Assembly (NCBI RefSeq): GCF_003236175.1
Contig: NZ_QKTW01000025.1
Coordinates: 85,606 to 149,605 of the forward strand
Length of the DNA: 64,000 nucleotides
Reading direction: 5' to 3'
Source: Taibaiella soli
GTDB lineage: Bacteria; Bacteroidota; Bacteroidia; Chitinophagales; Chitinophagaceae
Shown here: positions 41,321 through 52,273 of the stretch, piece by piece
Layout: each line of letters starts with the position of its first letter
Position numbering within the stretch: position 1 is the first letter of the stretch
Made by a program: the position numbers and the translations under genes
The notes under the pieces: model-generated
Databases searched by the model: none
Seen by the model: the letters and a program-made list of their open reading frames with translations, nothing else
Told to the model about the DNA's origin: nothing

Positions 41321-42021
41321 TGACCGCTTTATTGATGTCGTTTTTGATGGGACTGACGGGAAGCCTGCACTGCGCAGGAATGTGCGGCCCCATTATGTGG
41401 GTAATGCCATTTCAGTCATTGCAGGGCGGCAAAAAACTGGCGGGTGTATTATTGTACCATCTGAGCAGAATTACTGTATATGTGCTACTGGCGTTGGTGC
41501 TGTATTCATTCCGTTCGTTCTTTCATCCACAGTGGCAGCAATATGTTTCCGTAGCGTTGGGTGGATTGCTCTTACTAATGGGTGTTTTTTATTTTCTTCC
41601 CAATAGCGCACTGCGTGTAAAATTACCGTGGACCAAATGGGTGCAACATAAACTAGGCGCGATAATCGGCAATCCAAAATTGAGCACGTTGGCAGCGGCA
41701 GGATTTCTAAACGGATTACTGCCCTGCGGACTGGTCTACATGGCACTTTCAGCAGCCCTTACGGCGCAAACAGCCGCAAATGCAGCGGCACTCATATTCG
41801 TTTTCGGTTTAGGTACGATGCCTATGTTGCTGACACTTATTTTTCTCCGAAATCGCTTTACTGCATTAAGAAATCTTTCGCTCCGTAAAATGGTGCCAGT
41901 GCTGATGTTTGTGTTTGGCAGTCTGTTTGTACTGCGGGGGATGAACCTCGGCATTCCCTATCTAAGTCCGAAGGTGGTTGTGGAGCATCAGCAGATCAAA
42001 TCATGTTGTTGCCATCATTAG
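41317..42021 (+). CDS. TauE/SafE-type membrane protein, likely copper handling for cbb3
   Basis: A 234-residue protein with six to seven helices. A conserved Cys-rich start (MGLTGSLHCAGMCGPIMW) and FLNGLLPCGLVYMALS place it in the SafE/DsbD_2-like family found at the end of cbb3 clusters in Bacteroidota. The C-terminal tail SCCCHH (last residues) is a likely metal-binding tip. Its start overlaps the end of ccoH, and a strong terminator follows. Copper export or delivery to the oxidase is inferred from position and Cys content. Confidence 0.85.
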   Translation: MMTALLMSFLMGLTGSLHCAGMCGPIMWVMPFQSLQGGKKLAGVLLYHLSRITVYVLLALVLYSFRSFFHPQWQQYVSVALGGLLLLMGVFYFLPNSALRVKLPWTKWVQHKLGAIIGNPKLSTLAAAGFLNGLLPCGLVYMALSAALTAQTAANAAALIFVFGLGTMPMLLTLIFLRNRFTALRNLSLRKMVPVLMFVFGSLFVLRGMNLGIPYLSPKVVVEHQQIKSCCCHH

Positions 42022-42072
42022 GCCATTTATTTCCCTATTTGTTCGCGACCTGGCTTGAAGAACCTTGCATAA

Positions 42073-42104
42073 AAAAGGTGAACACATAGTGTTCACCTTT
42101 TTCT
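42073..42104 (+). terminator. Terminator of the cbb3 operon
   Basis: Perfect 13-bp stem AAAAGGTGAACAC / GTGTTCACCTTTT with loop ATA, with A-run before and T-run after, so it can act in both directions with the convergent lipoprotein gene. Confidence 0.9.
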
Positions 42105-42124
42105 ATTAAAAAAATTTGATTCGC

Positions 42125-42628
42125 TTATTTCGTAATGTTGAAATAACCGCTGTTAACAGTGACAGATTTGGAACCATCTACAGTTTTAGCGGTGAAATAA
42201 AAACCGCCTTTCATGTGTGTAGCGTCATCTTCGCTCACGACGATTGTAGCAGCATTCAAACCGGTTGTATACATATCCGTTCCTACCATATAGCCAGCTG
42301 TTGTTGATCCAGCACTTGAATAGGTACCTGTTCCTTTATAATTCTGGATCCCCAGGATGATACTTGAACCATCGGCAGCATCACCGGTTATAGCTAATAC
42401 TCCACCAGCATTGGTTATGGTGCCATTTTTTGCCACCCACGCAGTGCCACTTACCGTACAACTCATCGGATCAGTACCGGTTGTGGCAATGCTACCACCA
42501 CCGCCGCCGCCACCATTACCGGTAGAACCGCTGGCGCCAGGAGTTGCAGTATAATCGCCATTGTTACATGAAGGCAATGTTGCACAAACACCAGCTAACA
42601 AAAGGGCTGAAAGGATGACTCTTTTCAT
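42125..42628 (-). CDS. Lipoprotein of unknown function
   Basis: A 167-residue protein with a lipoprotein signal (LLLAGVCATLPSC, Cys21), a low-complexity Gly/Ser/Thr linker (GSTGNGGGGGGGS), then about 110 residues of beta structure with one Cys. The pattern VSGTAWVAKNGTITNAGGVLAITG is seen in many Bacteroidota lipoproteins with a small beta-sandwich. No function can be assigned. It converges with the cbb3 operon. Confidence 0.7.
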   Translation of the reverse strand: MKRVILSALLLAGVCATLPSCNNGDYTATPGASGSTGNGGGGGGGSIATTGTDPMSCTVSGTAWVAKNGTITNAGGVLAITGDAADGSSIILGIQNYKGTGTYSSAGSTTAGYMVGTDMYTTGLNAATIVVSEDDATHMKGGFYFTAKTVDGSKSVTVNSGYFNITK

Positions 42629-42824
42629 GAAGTACTTCTTTTATGGAGTATAAAGATAATATCCAGATTGGTGTTACAAAATATATTTTGAGGCTTATTT
42701 CGTCCCAAACGGCTTAAAGCATTGCGTATTTTTCTATTTCTCTTAAATTGACAGATGTGATTAGCTGAATATCAAAATAAAAATTGCATTGGCCGTTGTA
42801 ACGCTTAAGTATTTATTTTGCCGG

Positions 42825-45254
42825 ATGAATTTGCCCCGCAAACCAGTTTTTGGATTTGTAGTCTTCGCTTTAATCCTTTTCAGCCAGACCCTTTTTGCAC
42901 AAAGCGTGTACAAAGGCGTGGTCAACGACGCCAATACGCATCAACCATTGCCATTTGCCACGGTTCATATACTGCACAGTGCACAAGGGCAGATTACAGA
43001 TCTCAATGGCAGCTTTAAACTCATCGTTCCGGAAAACGAACAAATTCTGGAAGTTTCCTATCTCGGTTATGAACCGCTGAAATATGAAATCAAACGGGGA
43101 GATTCTTTTCTCCGCATAGAGTTAAAGCCAGCAACAGGCACATTGAAAGAGGTTGTAATCAAACCGCCTTATGATAAAATAAAACGTATCCTCAATTTAG
43201 CAATTGCCAACCGTGACCGCCACAATCCTGATAAATATGATGCCTATCAATGCCGCATTTATTATAAAATGACTGCAGACCTGATTTTACCGGATAGTAT
43301 TCCTGCAGCCCAAAAAACAAAAAGCTACCAGGACACAAAGGATGTCATGGATGATATGCATTTGCTAATGACCGAAACCTACAGCATCCGAAGCTGGAAA
43401 AAACCGGCGCAACTGCAGGAAGACATCATCGGTTCGCGTCTTTCGGGATTCAAAAAAAACTATTTCACCAATATCATTACCGATGTATTGCCTTTTCATG
43501 CTGCCAATGACTATCTGCAACTAAATGGTAAGGATTATCACAACCCAGTTAGCAAAGGTTATGCTTCACGTTATGAATTTAATCTGGACAACGAAATATT
43601 GAGTGGCACTGATACAATCTGGCAATTTAGTTTCCATCCCAAAAAAGGCGTGGAGGAGCTGGAAGGTCAAGTGTACATCAGCTCTGACGAATACGCAATC
43701 GCCTATTTAATTGCGACAGCGTATGATAAAACACTGCGACGTACGGTACGCGTGGAGCAACAGTATCAGAAAGTGCGAGGACGCTGGTTTCCGCATATGC
43801 TCAATTATATTATCGACTGGCAACAGAAAAAGGACAGCCTTACTTATGATATCTACATGAAGGGGACATCCGGAATTGATTCAGTAAACTATGCCATACC
43901 AGAGACTTTCCACTTTGATAAAATGCATACCGTTCGTCTTGAAAAAGGAGCCAACGAACTACACGACACGGCATGGACACAATTACGGCCTGTTTCGCTC
44001 GACAAGAAAGAACAAAATACCTACCACAATCTCGATAGCCTGGTTGCTTCTGTACATGGTGAAAAAGTACTTCCTTATCTTGATAAATTAATAGACCTGA
44101 AGGTGCCCGTCAGCATTTTTGATATTGACCTTAAACGCATCTACACCTACAACCCATACGAGCATTCCCGCTGGGGATTGGGTTTGCAGACAAACGAAAA
44201 ACTGCTGAAGTGGATGTCTGTAGGTGGCTGGGCCGGCTATGGAGTAAAGGATGTGCATTGGAAATACGGAGGCTTCGCGGAATTCTATCTTGATAAATAC
44301 AAAGAATTTTCTTTCAAATTCGGATATAACAACGATCTGCGTGATCCTGGACGTGTACAGTTAAATCCAGAACTTGACCGGAATTATCTGCACAGTCTTT
44401 TAATGTCCCGTGTTGATCAGATCAATAGTTATTATGGTTTGGTAAAAAAACGTTTTGGTTATTTGACCGCTGAGTTGATCGGGCGATATGAGCAAATCAC
44501 GCCGAAATACGATTATGCGTTTACACCGGAAAACCAGCCTTCACCGATGAATGAATTTACCAGTCAGGAAGCAATTGTCAATTTACGATATGCTTATGCA
44601 GAGCATACCAGTCCTTTCTTTAGCCGATATATCAGCACAGGCACCAAATATCCTGTCCTTTACGGACGGCTTGTACTGGGGCAAATCCAAAGCGGCGACT
44701 GGAATACATCCTACACACAAGCATTTGCTGGCATCAGCTGGCAAAAACATATCAACCTGATCGGACAAGAGCGCTTTCTGCTGATTGGAGGAAAATCATG
44801 GAGTAATCAACCGTTGCCTTTAAGTAAATTGTTTGCGGGTAATGGCTACCTCGCTGATAAGAGCTCCCTGTATGCCTTTGGCGGCATGATGACCATGCAT
44901 CCCTACGATTATTATACCGATCAGTTTGTGAATTTTTACTGGGCGCACAATTTCGATTGGAAACTTTATAAGCTCGATATGCCCGACTTTGCATTTAGCT
45001 CCGCGCCTTCAATCGGTATTGCGTACAATTTTCTTTATGGCACAATGGAGCATCGGGAGGCACAGCAGAACATCAGCTTCGCAGTTCCTGATAATGCTTA
45101 CCATGAAACTGGTATTCTACTCAACAATCTTTTACGCTACAATCAAAAAGTATACTACCTCACTTTAAATGTCGGTTATTTTTATCATTGGATTGGCGAT
45201 CAACTCAATGATAAAAACGGAAGATTTGTTTTTGGTCTGGGGATCGAATTTTAG
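42825..45254 (+). CDS. DUF5686 outer-membrane protein with N-terminal carboxypeptidase-like regulatory domain
   Basis: 809 residues from ATG 42825 (the frame is open to 42789). Signal peptide (FVVFALILFSQTLFAQ), then a CarboxypepD_reg-like domain (VYKGVVNDANTHQPLPFATVHILHS... DLNGSFKLIVPE), then the large DUF5686 region ending in strands that look like an outer-membrane barrel (GRFVFGLGIEF). This combination is typical of Bacteroidota and is often linked to cell-surface assembly; the molecular role is unknown. Standalone gene. Confidence 0.85.
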   Translation: MNLPRKPVFGFVVFALILFSQTLFAQSVYKGVVNDANTHQPLPFATVHILHSAQGQITDLNGSFKLIVPENEQILEVSYLGYEPLKYEIKRGDSFLRIELKPATGTLKEVVIKPPYDKIKRILNLAIANRDRHNPDKYDAYQCRIYYKMTADLILPDSIPAAQKTKSYQDTKDVMDDMHLLMTETYSIRSWKKPAQLQEDIIGSRLSGFKKNYFTNIITDVLPFHAANDYLQLNGKDYHNPVSKGYASRYEFNLDNEILSGTDTIWQFSFHPKKGVEELEGQVYISSDEYAIAYLIATAYDKTLRRTVRVEQQYQKVRGRWFPHMLNYIIDWQQKKDSLTYDIYMKGTSGIDSVNYAIPETFHFDKMHTVRLEKGANELHDTAWTQLRPVSLDKKEQNTYHNLDSLVASVHGEKVLPYLDKLIDLKVPVSIFDIDLKRIYTYNPYEHSRWGLGLQTNEKLLKWMSVGGWAGYGVKDVHWKYGGFAEFYLDKYKEFSFKFGYNNDLRDPGRVQLNPELDRNYLHSLLMSRVDQINSYYGLVKKRFGYLTAELIGRYEQITPKYDYAFTPENQPSPMNEFTSQEAIVNLRYAYAEHTSPFFSRYISTGTKYPVLYGRLVLGQIQSGDWNTSYTQAFAGISWQKHINLIGQERFLLIGGKSWSNQPLPLSKLFAGNGYLADKSSLYAFGGMMTMHPYDYYTDQFVNFYWAHNFDWKLYKLDMPDFAFSSAPSIGIAYNFLYGTMEHREAQQNISFAVPDNAYHETGILLNNLLRYNQKVYYLTLNVGYFYHWIGDQLNDKNGRFVFGLGIEF

Positions 45255-45415
45255 AAAATCTGTGGGTATATATATTTTTATTCAAAACGCTCTTTCAAAA
45301 TGAGCCATTGAAGGGAAATAACACATTGCAGATATTTATCTCTCTGATATTCAATTGTTATATAGAAATTTTGGCATGCCATTTGGGGTATAAAATTTGA
45401 AAAACAATTGATTAC

Positions 45416-46966
45416 ATGAGAAAGTTTACTTTATCTCTTGGGCTTTTAGTTGCACAATTTGCAGCTAATGCCCAAACGCCATTTCCCAAATCTGTGGAAT
45501 ACATTTATGTGGGAACTCCCGGATTTAATGCGTCGACCCTGCAAATGTCTCTTTATACACTGCCTCCGGCTAATCTGGGAACAGGTCAGTTTGTTGACAG
45601 TACTGCAGTTAATATTCTCACTCCAGCCAATAAAAATGGAGTAGAACAAATAAATGGGGTGGGAATTAGTAGTGTTGACGATTACGCTTATGGCATCAGT
45701 TTTCCAAAAGTACCTGCGGTAACCAATGCTAACGTTTATAGAATAGGCTATGACGGCAACGCACAGATTGTGGGCTTTATTAACGCCCCATACGATCCCG
45801 CTTATTCAAGTTCCGTCGCTTATATTAATACCACAGCCGGCGTTATTAGAGATGACAACTATTGGTTCTCTGCATACATCTATGGCGCAGATCCAACCGT
45901 ACAACCATTTCAAATGCAAAACTTCGATGTGTACATTGGCATAATTAGAAATATTTCTAAGTTGCCAAATGGTTCCCTGGCACGAATCGATCCAGAGTAT
46001 CACAAAGTCAATTACTCTGACCCGGCATTACAAGATGCACTTCAAGCGTTCCTCAACAACTTCGTTTATCCTAACCCAACCTATTCTGGTGGCGGATTTG
46101 AAGACCTCGCTTTTAATCCGCAGAATGGCGAGTTATATAGTTATATAACTTATCCCGGTCCCGGTGGCGGATTAGTTGGACGTCCTGCAACATTAGATAT
46201 CGCTACCTGGAAAGCGACACCGGTTGGTACAACAATTAATATCAATCCTGGAACCGAAATCGCAGGCGCAATGTTTGATTCTGTAGGTAACTATTATCTC
46301 GTCTATACAAATGGGCAATACACACCGGTTGATCTAAACACCGGCGCAATCACAGGTCTTGTTAATTCCAATCTCCCACTTGCAAATGGCAATCTGCGTG
46401 GAGATCTTGCATCAAGACCATATATCCCTATTGCACTGGCAATTGATCTTTACGGCTTTTCAGGAAGTGCAGCAACAAATGCTAATATGCTCCAATGGAC
46501 ATCAGGAACTGAAAGGGATTTCCAGGGATTTGTCGTGCAAAAAAGTAGCAACGGAAAAGACTTTACGGGTATAACGAACGTAGCTGGTAAAGGATCTAAC
46601 AGTGATTATAGCTATGCCGATGCCAATGTAAGTTCCGGCATTAGCTATTACCGCTTGCAAATGATAGATCTTGATGGCACAACCAAATATTCCAAGGTCA
46701 TCAGTATTGCACGCAAAGGCTCCAGCACCTCAGCTACCATCTATCCGACTGTTGTAAACAACCAATTCTCTGTACGAACTAACGCAGCTGATGTGAACAT
46801 CTCTGTTTCAGATATGTCAGGCCGTGTTGTCAGCACACAGCAATTTAATGGCGTAGATGTTCATACCATTTCAATAACGTCATTAGCCAATAGTCTTTAC
46901 ATAGTGACGGTAACAGACCTTGCAACTAACACTGTCATCGCAAGAGAAAAACTGGTGAAACAATAA
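45416..46966 (+). CDS. Secreted T9SS type A sorting-domain protein
   Basis: A 516-residue protein with a signal peptide (FTLSLGLLVAQFAANAQ). The passenger (about residues 25-350) is beta-rich with Pro/Gly turns and no recognised enzyme motif; it resembles repeat-containing surface proteins of the phylum. Residues 345-435 hold a further beta domain (LQWTSGTERDFQGFVVQKSSNGKDF) of the fibronectin-like type often preceding the sorting domain. The T9SS type A signal ends the protein (IYPTVVNNQFSVRTN... ISVSDMSGRVVSTQQF... LYIVTVTD). The function is unknown. Confidence 0.8.
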   Translation: MRKFTLSLGLLVAQFAANAQTPFPKSVEYIYVGTPGFNASTLQMSLYTLPPANLGTGQFVDSTAVNILTPANKNGVEQINGVGISSVDDYAYGISFPKVPAVTNANVYRIGYDGNAQIVGFINAPYDPAYSSSVAYINTTAGVIRDDNYWFSAYIYGADPTVQPFQMQNFDVYIGIIRNISKLPNGSLARIDPEYHKVNYSDPALQDALQAFLNNFVYPNPTYSGGGFEDLAFNPQNGELYSYITYPGPGGGLVGRPATLDIATWKATPVGTTININPGTEIAGAMFDSVGNYYLVYTNGQYTPVDLNTGAITGLVNSNLPLANGNLRGDLASRPYIPIALAIDLYGFSGSAATNANMLQWTSGTERDFQGFVVQKSSNGKDFTGITNVAGKGSNSDYSYADANVSSGISYYRLQMIDLDGTTKYSKVISIARKGSSTSATIYPTVVNNQFSVRTNAADVNISVSDMSGRVVSTQQFNGVDVHTISITSLANSLYIVTVTDLATNTVIAREKLVKQ

Positions 46967-46997
46967 GTTGCTTAAAATATTTTTGCTTTAGTAGAAT

Positions 46998-47024
46998 ACG
47001 TCGCCGTAATGGCGACGTTTCTTT
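46998..47024 (+). terminator. Terminator after the 45416-46966 gene
   Basis: Perfect 8-bp stem ACGTCGCC / GGCGACGT (46998-47005, 47011-47018) with loop GTAAT, then TTCTTTTT. Confidence 0.8.
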
Positions 47025-47249
47025 TTAGTATTGATCATGACATCGAGGCAAATTAATCACAGGAACACCAACACAAACAGCGCCGTTTTAATTTATACCA
47101 ATTCAAAATAACTTTTGACATTACTCCACAATCCGTAAAACAGAAAACCGTAAATAACGCCTGAAATGACTTCTGCCTGGCATTACCGGAATACGTCCAC
47201 GACTCATCCTAACTGAAATGCAATTCCCAGCCAGCAATGACAATATATA

Positions 47250-47285
47250 AAAGAGCGGCTGTCCGGTTCCGGACAGCCGCTCTTT
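47250..47285 (-). terminator. Terminator of the large T9SS gene
   Basis: Perfect 17-bp stem AAAGAGCGGCTGTCCGG / CCGGACAGCCGCTCTTT with loop TT, 54 bp after the leftward gene's stop. One of the most stable hairpins in the window. Confidence 0.85.
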
Positions 47286-47339
47286 ATTTCATGGCGGGAA
47301 CGCCGCCAACTTAAGACTTTTAGAACACCACTCTGGCAG

Positions 47340-50138
47340 TTATTGTTTGATCAGCTTTTGACGATATATTGTATTACCGTTAGACACTACAACAAAATAA
47401 ACACCCGGCGGGTATTGCGCAGTAGATATTACCGTTTGGCGCGATGTCAGTTGCTGTTTGCTGATCAGCTTCCCAACCGAATTATACACACTCAGATTAA
47501 CGCCATCTTTTACGTCTTCTGACAAAGTTACCGTAACAACCGCACCTGCAGGATTAGGATAAAGTTGCATACCAGATAAACCATTATTTTTTACCGTCCG
47601 CACTTCGCTATAGACATACTGCCCGTTATTATCAACTATTTTAAGACGATAAAAATTTGATCCATTCGAAGGAGCCTTATCTGTGTAGTCGTAATTATGC
47701 GTAGTATTCCCATTCGGGGAAGCAATACTCATAGCGGTAAGCAGATTCCAATTATTCCCGTCAATACTGCGTTCTACCTCAAAATGGCTTACACCTACTT
47801 CATCTGCAGTAACCCAGTTCAATTTATTGTAGTTACCCGCGTTCACTGCATCAAAACTAACTATCCTCAACGGCAAGGGCTGGCCGCACCAGTCGCTGTT
47901 TAAGTTCACAACAAGCGTTCTCGCCACACAGCCGTTTGCCAAAGTCATGTATCCCGTGTACTGCCCATTGTAAGCGTTATTATAAATACCAAAATCATAC
48001 GTTCGTGAAGTTGTGATAGCTACACCATTCTGGTTCTTCCAGATATAAGTGGCATCCGGATATTCAGGCAATGACAATGAAAAAGGCTGATTATTACAAG
48101 GCTGCGCCCGCTGCTCTACCCAAACCTTACCTAACGGGAAAATCCCAAGCTGCGTTGGTCTTACATTACCGCAAGCATCTCTGAACCAAAAAAAATAGGT
48201 CTGGTTAGGCATCAGATTGTTTAGATCGATAATACTGCCTTGTCCAGTCAACTGCGGTGTTGCAGGCTGTTGGCCTAAAGTATTGTAAAAAACATCGAAG
48301 GGAGCAAAACCTACGACATTGAACACGGCCATTCCAGCGCCGAGCTGATTGCCAGAAGCATCTTCACAGATAATACCGAACTTTTTTGTAACGACAGGTG
48401 GGCTGCCCTGTGCTGTCACCATTACAGAAGCAGAAGAATAATAAACCGTACCCGAAGTACATTTATTGAAGGTTGTTTTTGCGATCAAAGTATAATCTCC
48501 CGGAACAACATTATTAAAAACGCCGTTCGTCGTTGTTTGCACAACAGCACCAGTGCTGGCATCTACCAGATCTATAACATCGGTACGGCCACCGAGTCCA
48601 TTCAATTGATCAGATGGTTTTACAATAGCTGTTATAGAAGCTTTCCCGCCGCAGGACTGGGCTGCCGTTGCCAAAAGGGTAACAGTAGTATCAACCGGTG
48701 GAATATTCAGCGTCACATCACTAAGGTCTGTACATTCGTGTCCCGGGTATGTAACCTTCATGGTGTATGTGCCAGGCACCAGATTATTGCCATAACCGTA
48801 TCCTCCAGAAAGATTATTTACCAATGTTGTTCCAATACAACAAGGACCAGAGGTAACTATCAGGCCAGCCTTTTCCGGCAGAGGAATATTGGCAAATTCG
48901 AAATAAGCTGTTACAATACCCGGTGTACAAGTAGCATACGAGGCGCTTACAACTGTGGTGGGCGCACCGGCCGGTGTTTGGACAACATCAGAAGTATCAA
49001 CCCTACCACATTGGTCGGTTGCCACTATATAGAATTTATCTCCAGAACTAGATGGAATGTTGTTAAATCGGACATCTTGTGGGTCGGTTGTGCAAAACAA
49101 CTGAATATTATTTCGGTAAGCGCAATAAGTCATTGCACCAAAAAAACGTTCATCCGATCCGTGTTTCAGCCCGATAGCGGTTGCCGGAATATTGCATGAT
49201 GCGTTTGTTATGTACCATTGCGTATGGGGATCCACACTGGAGCTTTTTACACAGTTACTGACAACACCACATGCGTTTATCGTTTCTATAATAAAGCTGG
49301 GATCCGTCGGAGCAGTAAAGGTAAGTCCGGAAATGGGCGTATTTCCTGCGAAGGTTACGGTAGAAAATAAGGGACCCTTAGTACACGGTGCAGATAGTTT
49401 ATAGACATTCACGGTTATTCCATCCGGCGGAATATTCACCGGCCTATTATTATTTACAGAATCGGTAAGATCCAGCTTTGACAAAAATGTGTCGCAACTG
49501 GTAATGACGGGACCATTGAGGCCTGCCTGGTAAAGCGAAGGCCCTGCAACATTAATCATCTTCGTAGAAACGCTTCCGCACGCATCTCTTACCCGTACCA
49601 TAAAGCTTCCGTAAGAGCTAAAAGTCTGACTGGTACTGGAACCGTAAGTGAGCAGATTATCTGGCGTGCTCGGATCAGTCGTCGGATAAAAAGCATACTG
49701 TAAAGGCGCAGAACTACCTTGAATATTGCTTAGTGATAAGATAATTTGCGCACTCCCTCCAGTACAATTTGATTGACTAGATACATCGACAGATGGCGGT
49801 GTATATTGATTGGCAATTGTAAAATTCACAGTGTCTTTAGCAATACTCCCCGCCGTACAACTCATTTCAATTGAGTAGGCCCCGGGTTCCAGATTAATAA
49901 AAGTAGGACTGTTGCCCTGCTGCGTAATACCAACGTAAGAATTGTTAGGCGCCTTGATCACTCTGTAAAGAACATTGGAGTCCCCGACTCCGTTTCCCCC
50001 AAGTGTTACAGAACCATTTGAGGGACATGTCGCCGCCGCGATAATTGGTGCAGTGACTTTGGGCGGTGTGGGGCATTGGGCAAATACTTTGCCGATTAGC
50101 AACAGGGATGTTGCTATTAGAACTAGTGTTTTTTTCAT
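47340..50138 (-). CDS. Large secreted T9SS type A cargo with repeated beta domains
   Basis: A 932-residue protein with a signal peptide (LVLIATSLLLIGKVFAQ). The body is a chain of Ig-like or PKD/SprB-like beta units, each with paired Cys and Pro/Gly-rich turns, such as AATCPSNGSVTLGG, SSQSNCTGGSAQIIL and TAAQSCGGKASITAIV. Before the end lies a fibronectin-like segment (LNWVTADEVGVSHFEVERSIDG), and a T9SS type A signal (QLYPNPAGAVVTVTL... SVYNSVGKLISKQQL... YPPGVYFVVV) closes it. Such proteins are surface adhesins or matrix proteins. The binding partner is unknown. Confidence 0.85.
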   Translation of the reverse strand: MKKTLVLIATSLLLIGKVFAQCPTPPKVTAPIIAAATCPSNGSVTLGGNGVGDSNVLYRVIKAPNNSYVGITQQGNSPTFINLEPGAYSIEMSCTAGSIAKDTVNFTIANQYTPPSVDVSSQSNCTGGSAQIILSLSNIQGSSAPLQYAFYPTTDPSTPDNLLTYGSSTSQTFSSYGSFMVRVRDACGSVSTKMINVAGPSLYQAGLNGPVITSCDTFLSKLDLTDSVNNNRPVNIPPDGITVNVYKLSAPCTKGPLFSTVTFAGNTPISGLTFTAPTDPSFIIETINACGVVSNCVKSSSVDPHTQWYITNASCNIPATAIGLKHGSDERFFGAMTYCAYRNNIQLFCTTDPQDVRFNNIPSSSGDKFYIVATDQCGRVDTSDVVQTPAGAPTTVVSASYATCTPGIVTAYFEFANIPLPEKAGLIVTSGPCCIGTTLVNNLSGGYGYGNNLVPGTYTMKVTYPGHECTDLSDVTLNIPPVDTTVTLLATAAQSCGGKASITAIVKPSDQLNGLGGRTDVIDLVDASTGAVVQTTTNGVFNNVVPGDYTLIAKTTFNKCTSGTVYYSSASVMVTAQGSPPVVTKKFGIICEDASGNQLGAGMAVFNVVGFAPFDVFYNTLGQQPATPQLTGQGSIIDLNNLMPNQTYFFWFRDACGNVRPTQLGIFPLGKVWVEQRAQPCNNQPFSLSLPEYPDATYIWKNQNGVAITTSRTYDFGIYNNAYNGQYTGYMTLANGCVARTLVVNLNSDWCGQPLPLRIVSFDAVNAGNYNKLNWVTADEVGVSHFEVERSIDGNNWNLLTAMSIASPNGNTTHNYDYTDKAPSNGSNFYRLKIVDNNGQYVYSEVRTVKNNGLSGMQLYPNPAGAVVTVTLSEDVKDGVNLSVYNSVGKLISKQQLTSRQTVISTAQYPPGVYFVVVSNGNTIYRQKLIKQ

Positions 50139-50458
50139 CTTAATTCGCTTTTCGTTTTTTAATGCTTTGTTACCGGGGGGATGCTCTCTTTATCGCAAAA
50201 AAGATGCCGATCTAACCAAAAACACATAAACGAACAAACTATATATCAAATAATCTTAGCGGCGATTATTGTCTTGAATTCTTGCGCCACATGTCTTCTG
50301 GCCAATTTTGAGTAACACCCCAAAACACATCAAGTTTAAAAACAGGCGATTGTCATTAACGAGCGATTAAGAAAAGAAATAAAATGCATTGCGACGCTCC
50401 CCAAAACAAAAGCCGCCGGATAAAATATCCGGCGGCTTTTCATCTATTTTGTCACAAT
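50139..50458. other. Gene-free stretch with one terminator
   Basis: I see no gene. The only feature is the hairpin at 50408-50440; the rest is AT-rich and mostly serves as upstream region of the leftward T9SS gene. Confidence 0.4.
50408..50440 (-). terminator. Terminator after aspS
   Basis: Perfect 14-bp stem AAAAGCCGCCGGAT / ATCCGGCGGCTTTT with loop AAAAT, 19 bp after the aspS stop. Confidence 0.9.
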
Positions 50459-52273
50459 TTATTTTTTCAATATCAGCTTGAGCTCATCCAATTGCTTGTC
50501 ATCAACAGCAGACGGCGCATCCAACATTACATCGCGACCTGCGTTGTTTTTAGGGAATGCTATAAAGTCGCGGATCGTTTCTTGCCCACCGAGCAACGCA
50601 CATAGACGGTCGAAGCCGAATGCAATACCACCGTGCGGCGGTGCACCATATTCAAATGCACCGAGCAGGAAGCCGAATTTTTCTTTCGCTTCTTCCTCAC
50701 TCATACCAAGCGCAGCAAACATTTTCTCCTGCAGATCGCGCTGGAAGATGCGTATAGAGCCGCCTCCAATTTCGGTTCCATTTAGTACAATATCATACGC
50801 GTTTGCCTTAATATCATTATATGGATGGTCATAGAATGCAACACCTGCCGCAATCTTTGGATCATTGTTGATCATCGTCGCAATCTGTTCTGGCTTAGGC
50901 GCTGTAAACGGATGGTGACGCGCTACCCAGCGATTTTCATCTTCGTCGTGCTCAAATAATGGGAAGTCAATTACCCATAGTGGCTTGTACACATCCGGAT
51001 TGCGCAAACCAAGACGGTTGCCCATTTCCAGACGCAACTCACTCGTGGCTTTACGCGTGCGCGCTTCCGCACCTGCGAGGATAAAGATCATATCACCTAC
51101 CTGAGCACCGCTGAATGCAGCGATTTCACGCAGTTTATCTTCAGAGAAAAATTTATCGACACTACTTTTGAAAGTCCCGTCAGCATTGCATCTGATAAAC
51201 AACAAACCCGTCATACCAATCTGCGGACGTTTCACCCATTCTGTCAGCTCGTCTGTTTGCTTGCGTGTATATTCACTGGCACCCGGAACGGCAATCGCAA
51301 GGATTGATTCTGCTTCGTTGGTCACCTTAAAATCAACGCCATTCAATGCTTCGCAATGCACCTGATTTTTTGCTTTCAGATTCTGGATTTTCATCTCAAA
51401 ACGGATATCCGGCTTATCATTTCCATAATGCCACATAGCATCGTCAAACGTCATGCGTGGAAACGCTTCCGTCATTTGAATGCCTTTTACATCATTAAAA
51501 ATATGTTTAAACAAACCTTCAAATGTTTGCAGAATATCTTCCTGCTCTACAAAACACATTTCACAGTCAATCTGTGAAAACTCAGGCTGACGATCTGCAC
51601 GAAGATCTTCGTCACGGAAACATTTCACGATCTGATAGTAACGATCGTAACCGCTCACCATCAACAATTGTTTAAACGTTTGCGGACTTTGCGGCAATGC
51701 ATAAAACTGATTTTCGTTCATGCGGGAAGGCACGATAAAATCGCGCGCGCCTTCTGGTGTAGAACGGATCAGAAACGGTGTTTCAATATCAAGGAAACCT
51801 AAAGTATCGAGATAGTTTCGAGCTGAACGGTTTACTTTATAACGCAGCTCCAGATTGCGCTTCAGCGTTGGACGACGCAAATCGAGATAGCGATATTTCA
51901 TACGCAGTTCATCACCACCATCCGTTTCTTCTTCAATCGTAAACGGAGGAACAGCAGATTTATTCAGCACTACGACTTTATCTGCCAGCACTTCAATCTC
52001 ACCCGTAGGCAGTTCCATATTTTTAGAAAAGCGCTCAATCACTTTACCGGTAGTCTGCAGCACCCACTCACGGCCCACACCTTTAATGGTATCCAGTACA
52101 TCCTGCGGCGTTTTTCCTTCTTCAAACATCAATTGCGTAAAGCCATAACGGTCACGCAGCACGATCCAGGTCATAGCACCTTTTTCGCGTATATACTGCA
52201 CCCAGCCGGCCAGCGTTACTGTCTCCCCAATATTTGCAGTCCGTAATTCCCCACAATTATGTGTACGATACAT
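50459..52273 (-). CDS. aspS: Aspartyl-tRNA synthetase
   Basis: 604 residues of the bacterial class II AspRS type. The N-terminal OB-fold anticodon-binding domain ([21 protein letters not shown]) is followed by motif 2 ([18 protein letters not shown]), the bacterial insertion (GAD) domain, and motif 3 near the end ([15 protein letters not shown]). It charges tRNA-Asp for translation. Full length. It is on the minus strand; purT and purC lie further upstream on the same strand but each has its own spacing and signals. Confidence 0.98.
   Translation of the reverse strand: MYRTHNCGELRTANIGETVTLAGWVQYIREKGAMTWIVLRDRYGFTQLMFEEGKTPQDVLDTIKGVGREWVLQTTGKVIERFSKNMELPTGEIEVLADKVVVLNKSAVPPFTIEEETDGGDELRMKYRYLDLRRPTLKRNLELRYKVNRSARNYLDTLGFLDIETPFLIRSTPEGARDFIVPSRMNENQFYALPQSPQTFKQLLMVSGYDRYYQIVKCFRDEDLRADRQPEFSQIDCEMCFVEQEDILQTFEGLFKHIFNDVKGIQMTEAFPRMTFDDAMWHYGNDKPDIRFEMKIQNLKAKNQVHCEALNGVDFKVTNEAESILAIAVPGASEYTRKQTDELTEWVKRPQIGMTGLLFIRCNADGTFKSSVDKFFSEDKLREIAAFSGAQVGDMIFILAGAEARTRKATSELRLEMGNRLGLRNPDVYKPLWVIDFPLFEHDEDENRWVARHHPFTAPKPEQIATMINNDPKIAAGVAFYDHPYNDIKANAYDIVLNGTEIGGGSIRIFQRDLQEKMFAALGMSEEEAKEKFGFLLGAFEYGAPPHGGIAFGFDRLCALLGGQETIRDFIAFPKNNAGRDVMLDAPSAVDDKQLDELKLILKK

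Larger units (their letters stand above)
46967..47339. other. Intergenic region between convergent T9SS cargo genes
   Basis: No gene seen. It holds two hairpin terminators (46998-47018 and 47250-47285), one for each convergent gene, and an AT-rich stretch between them. Confidence 0.5.
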
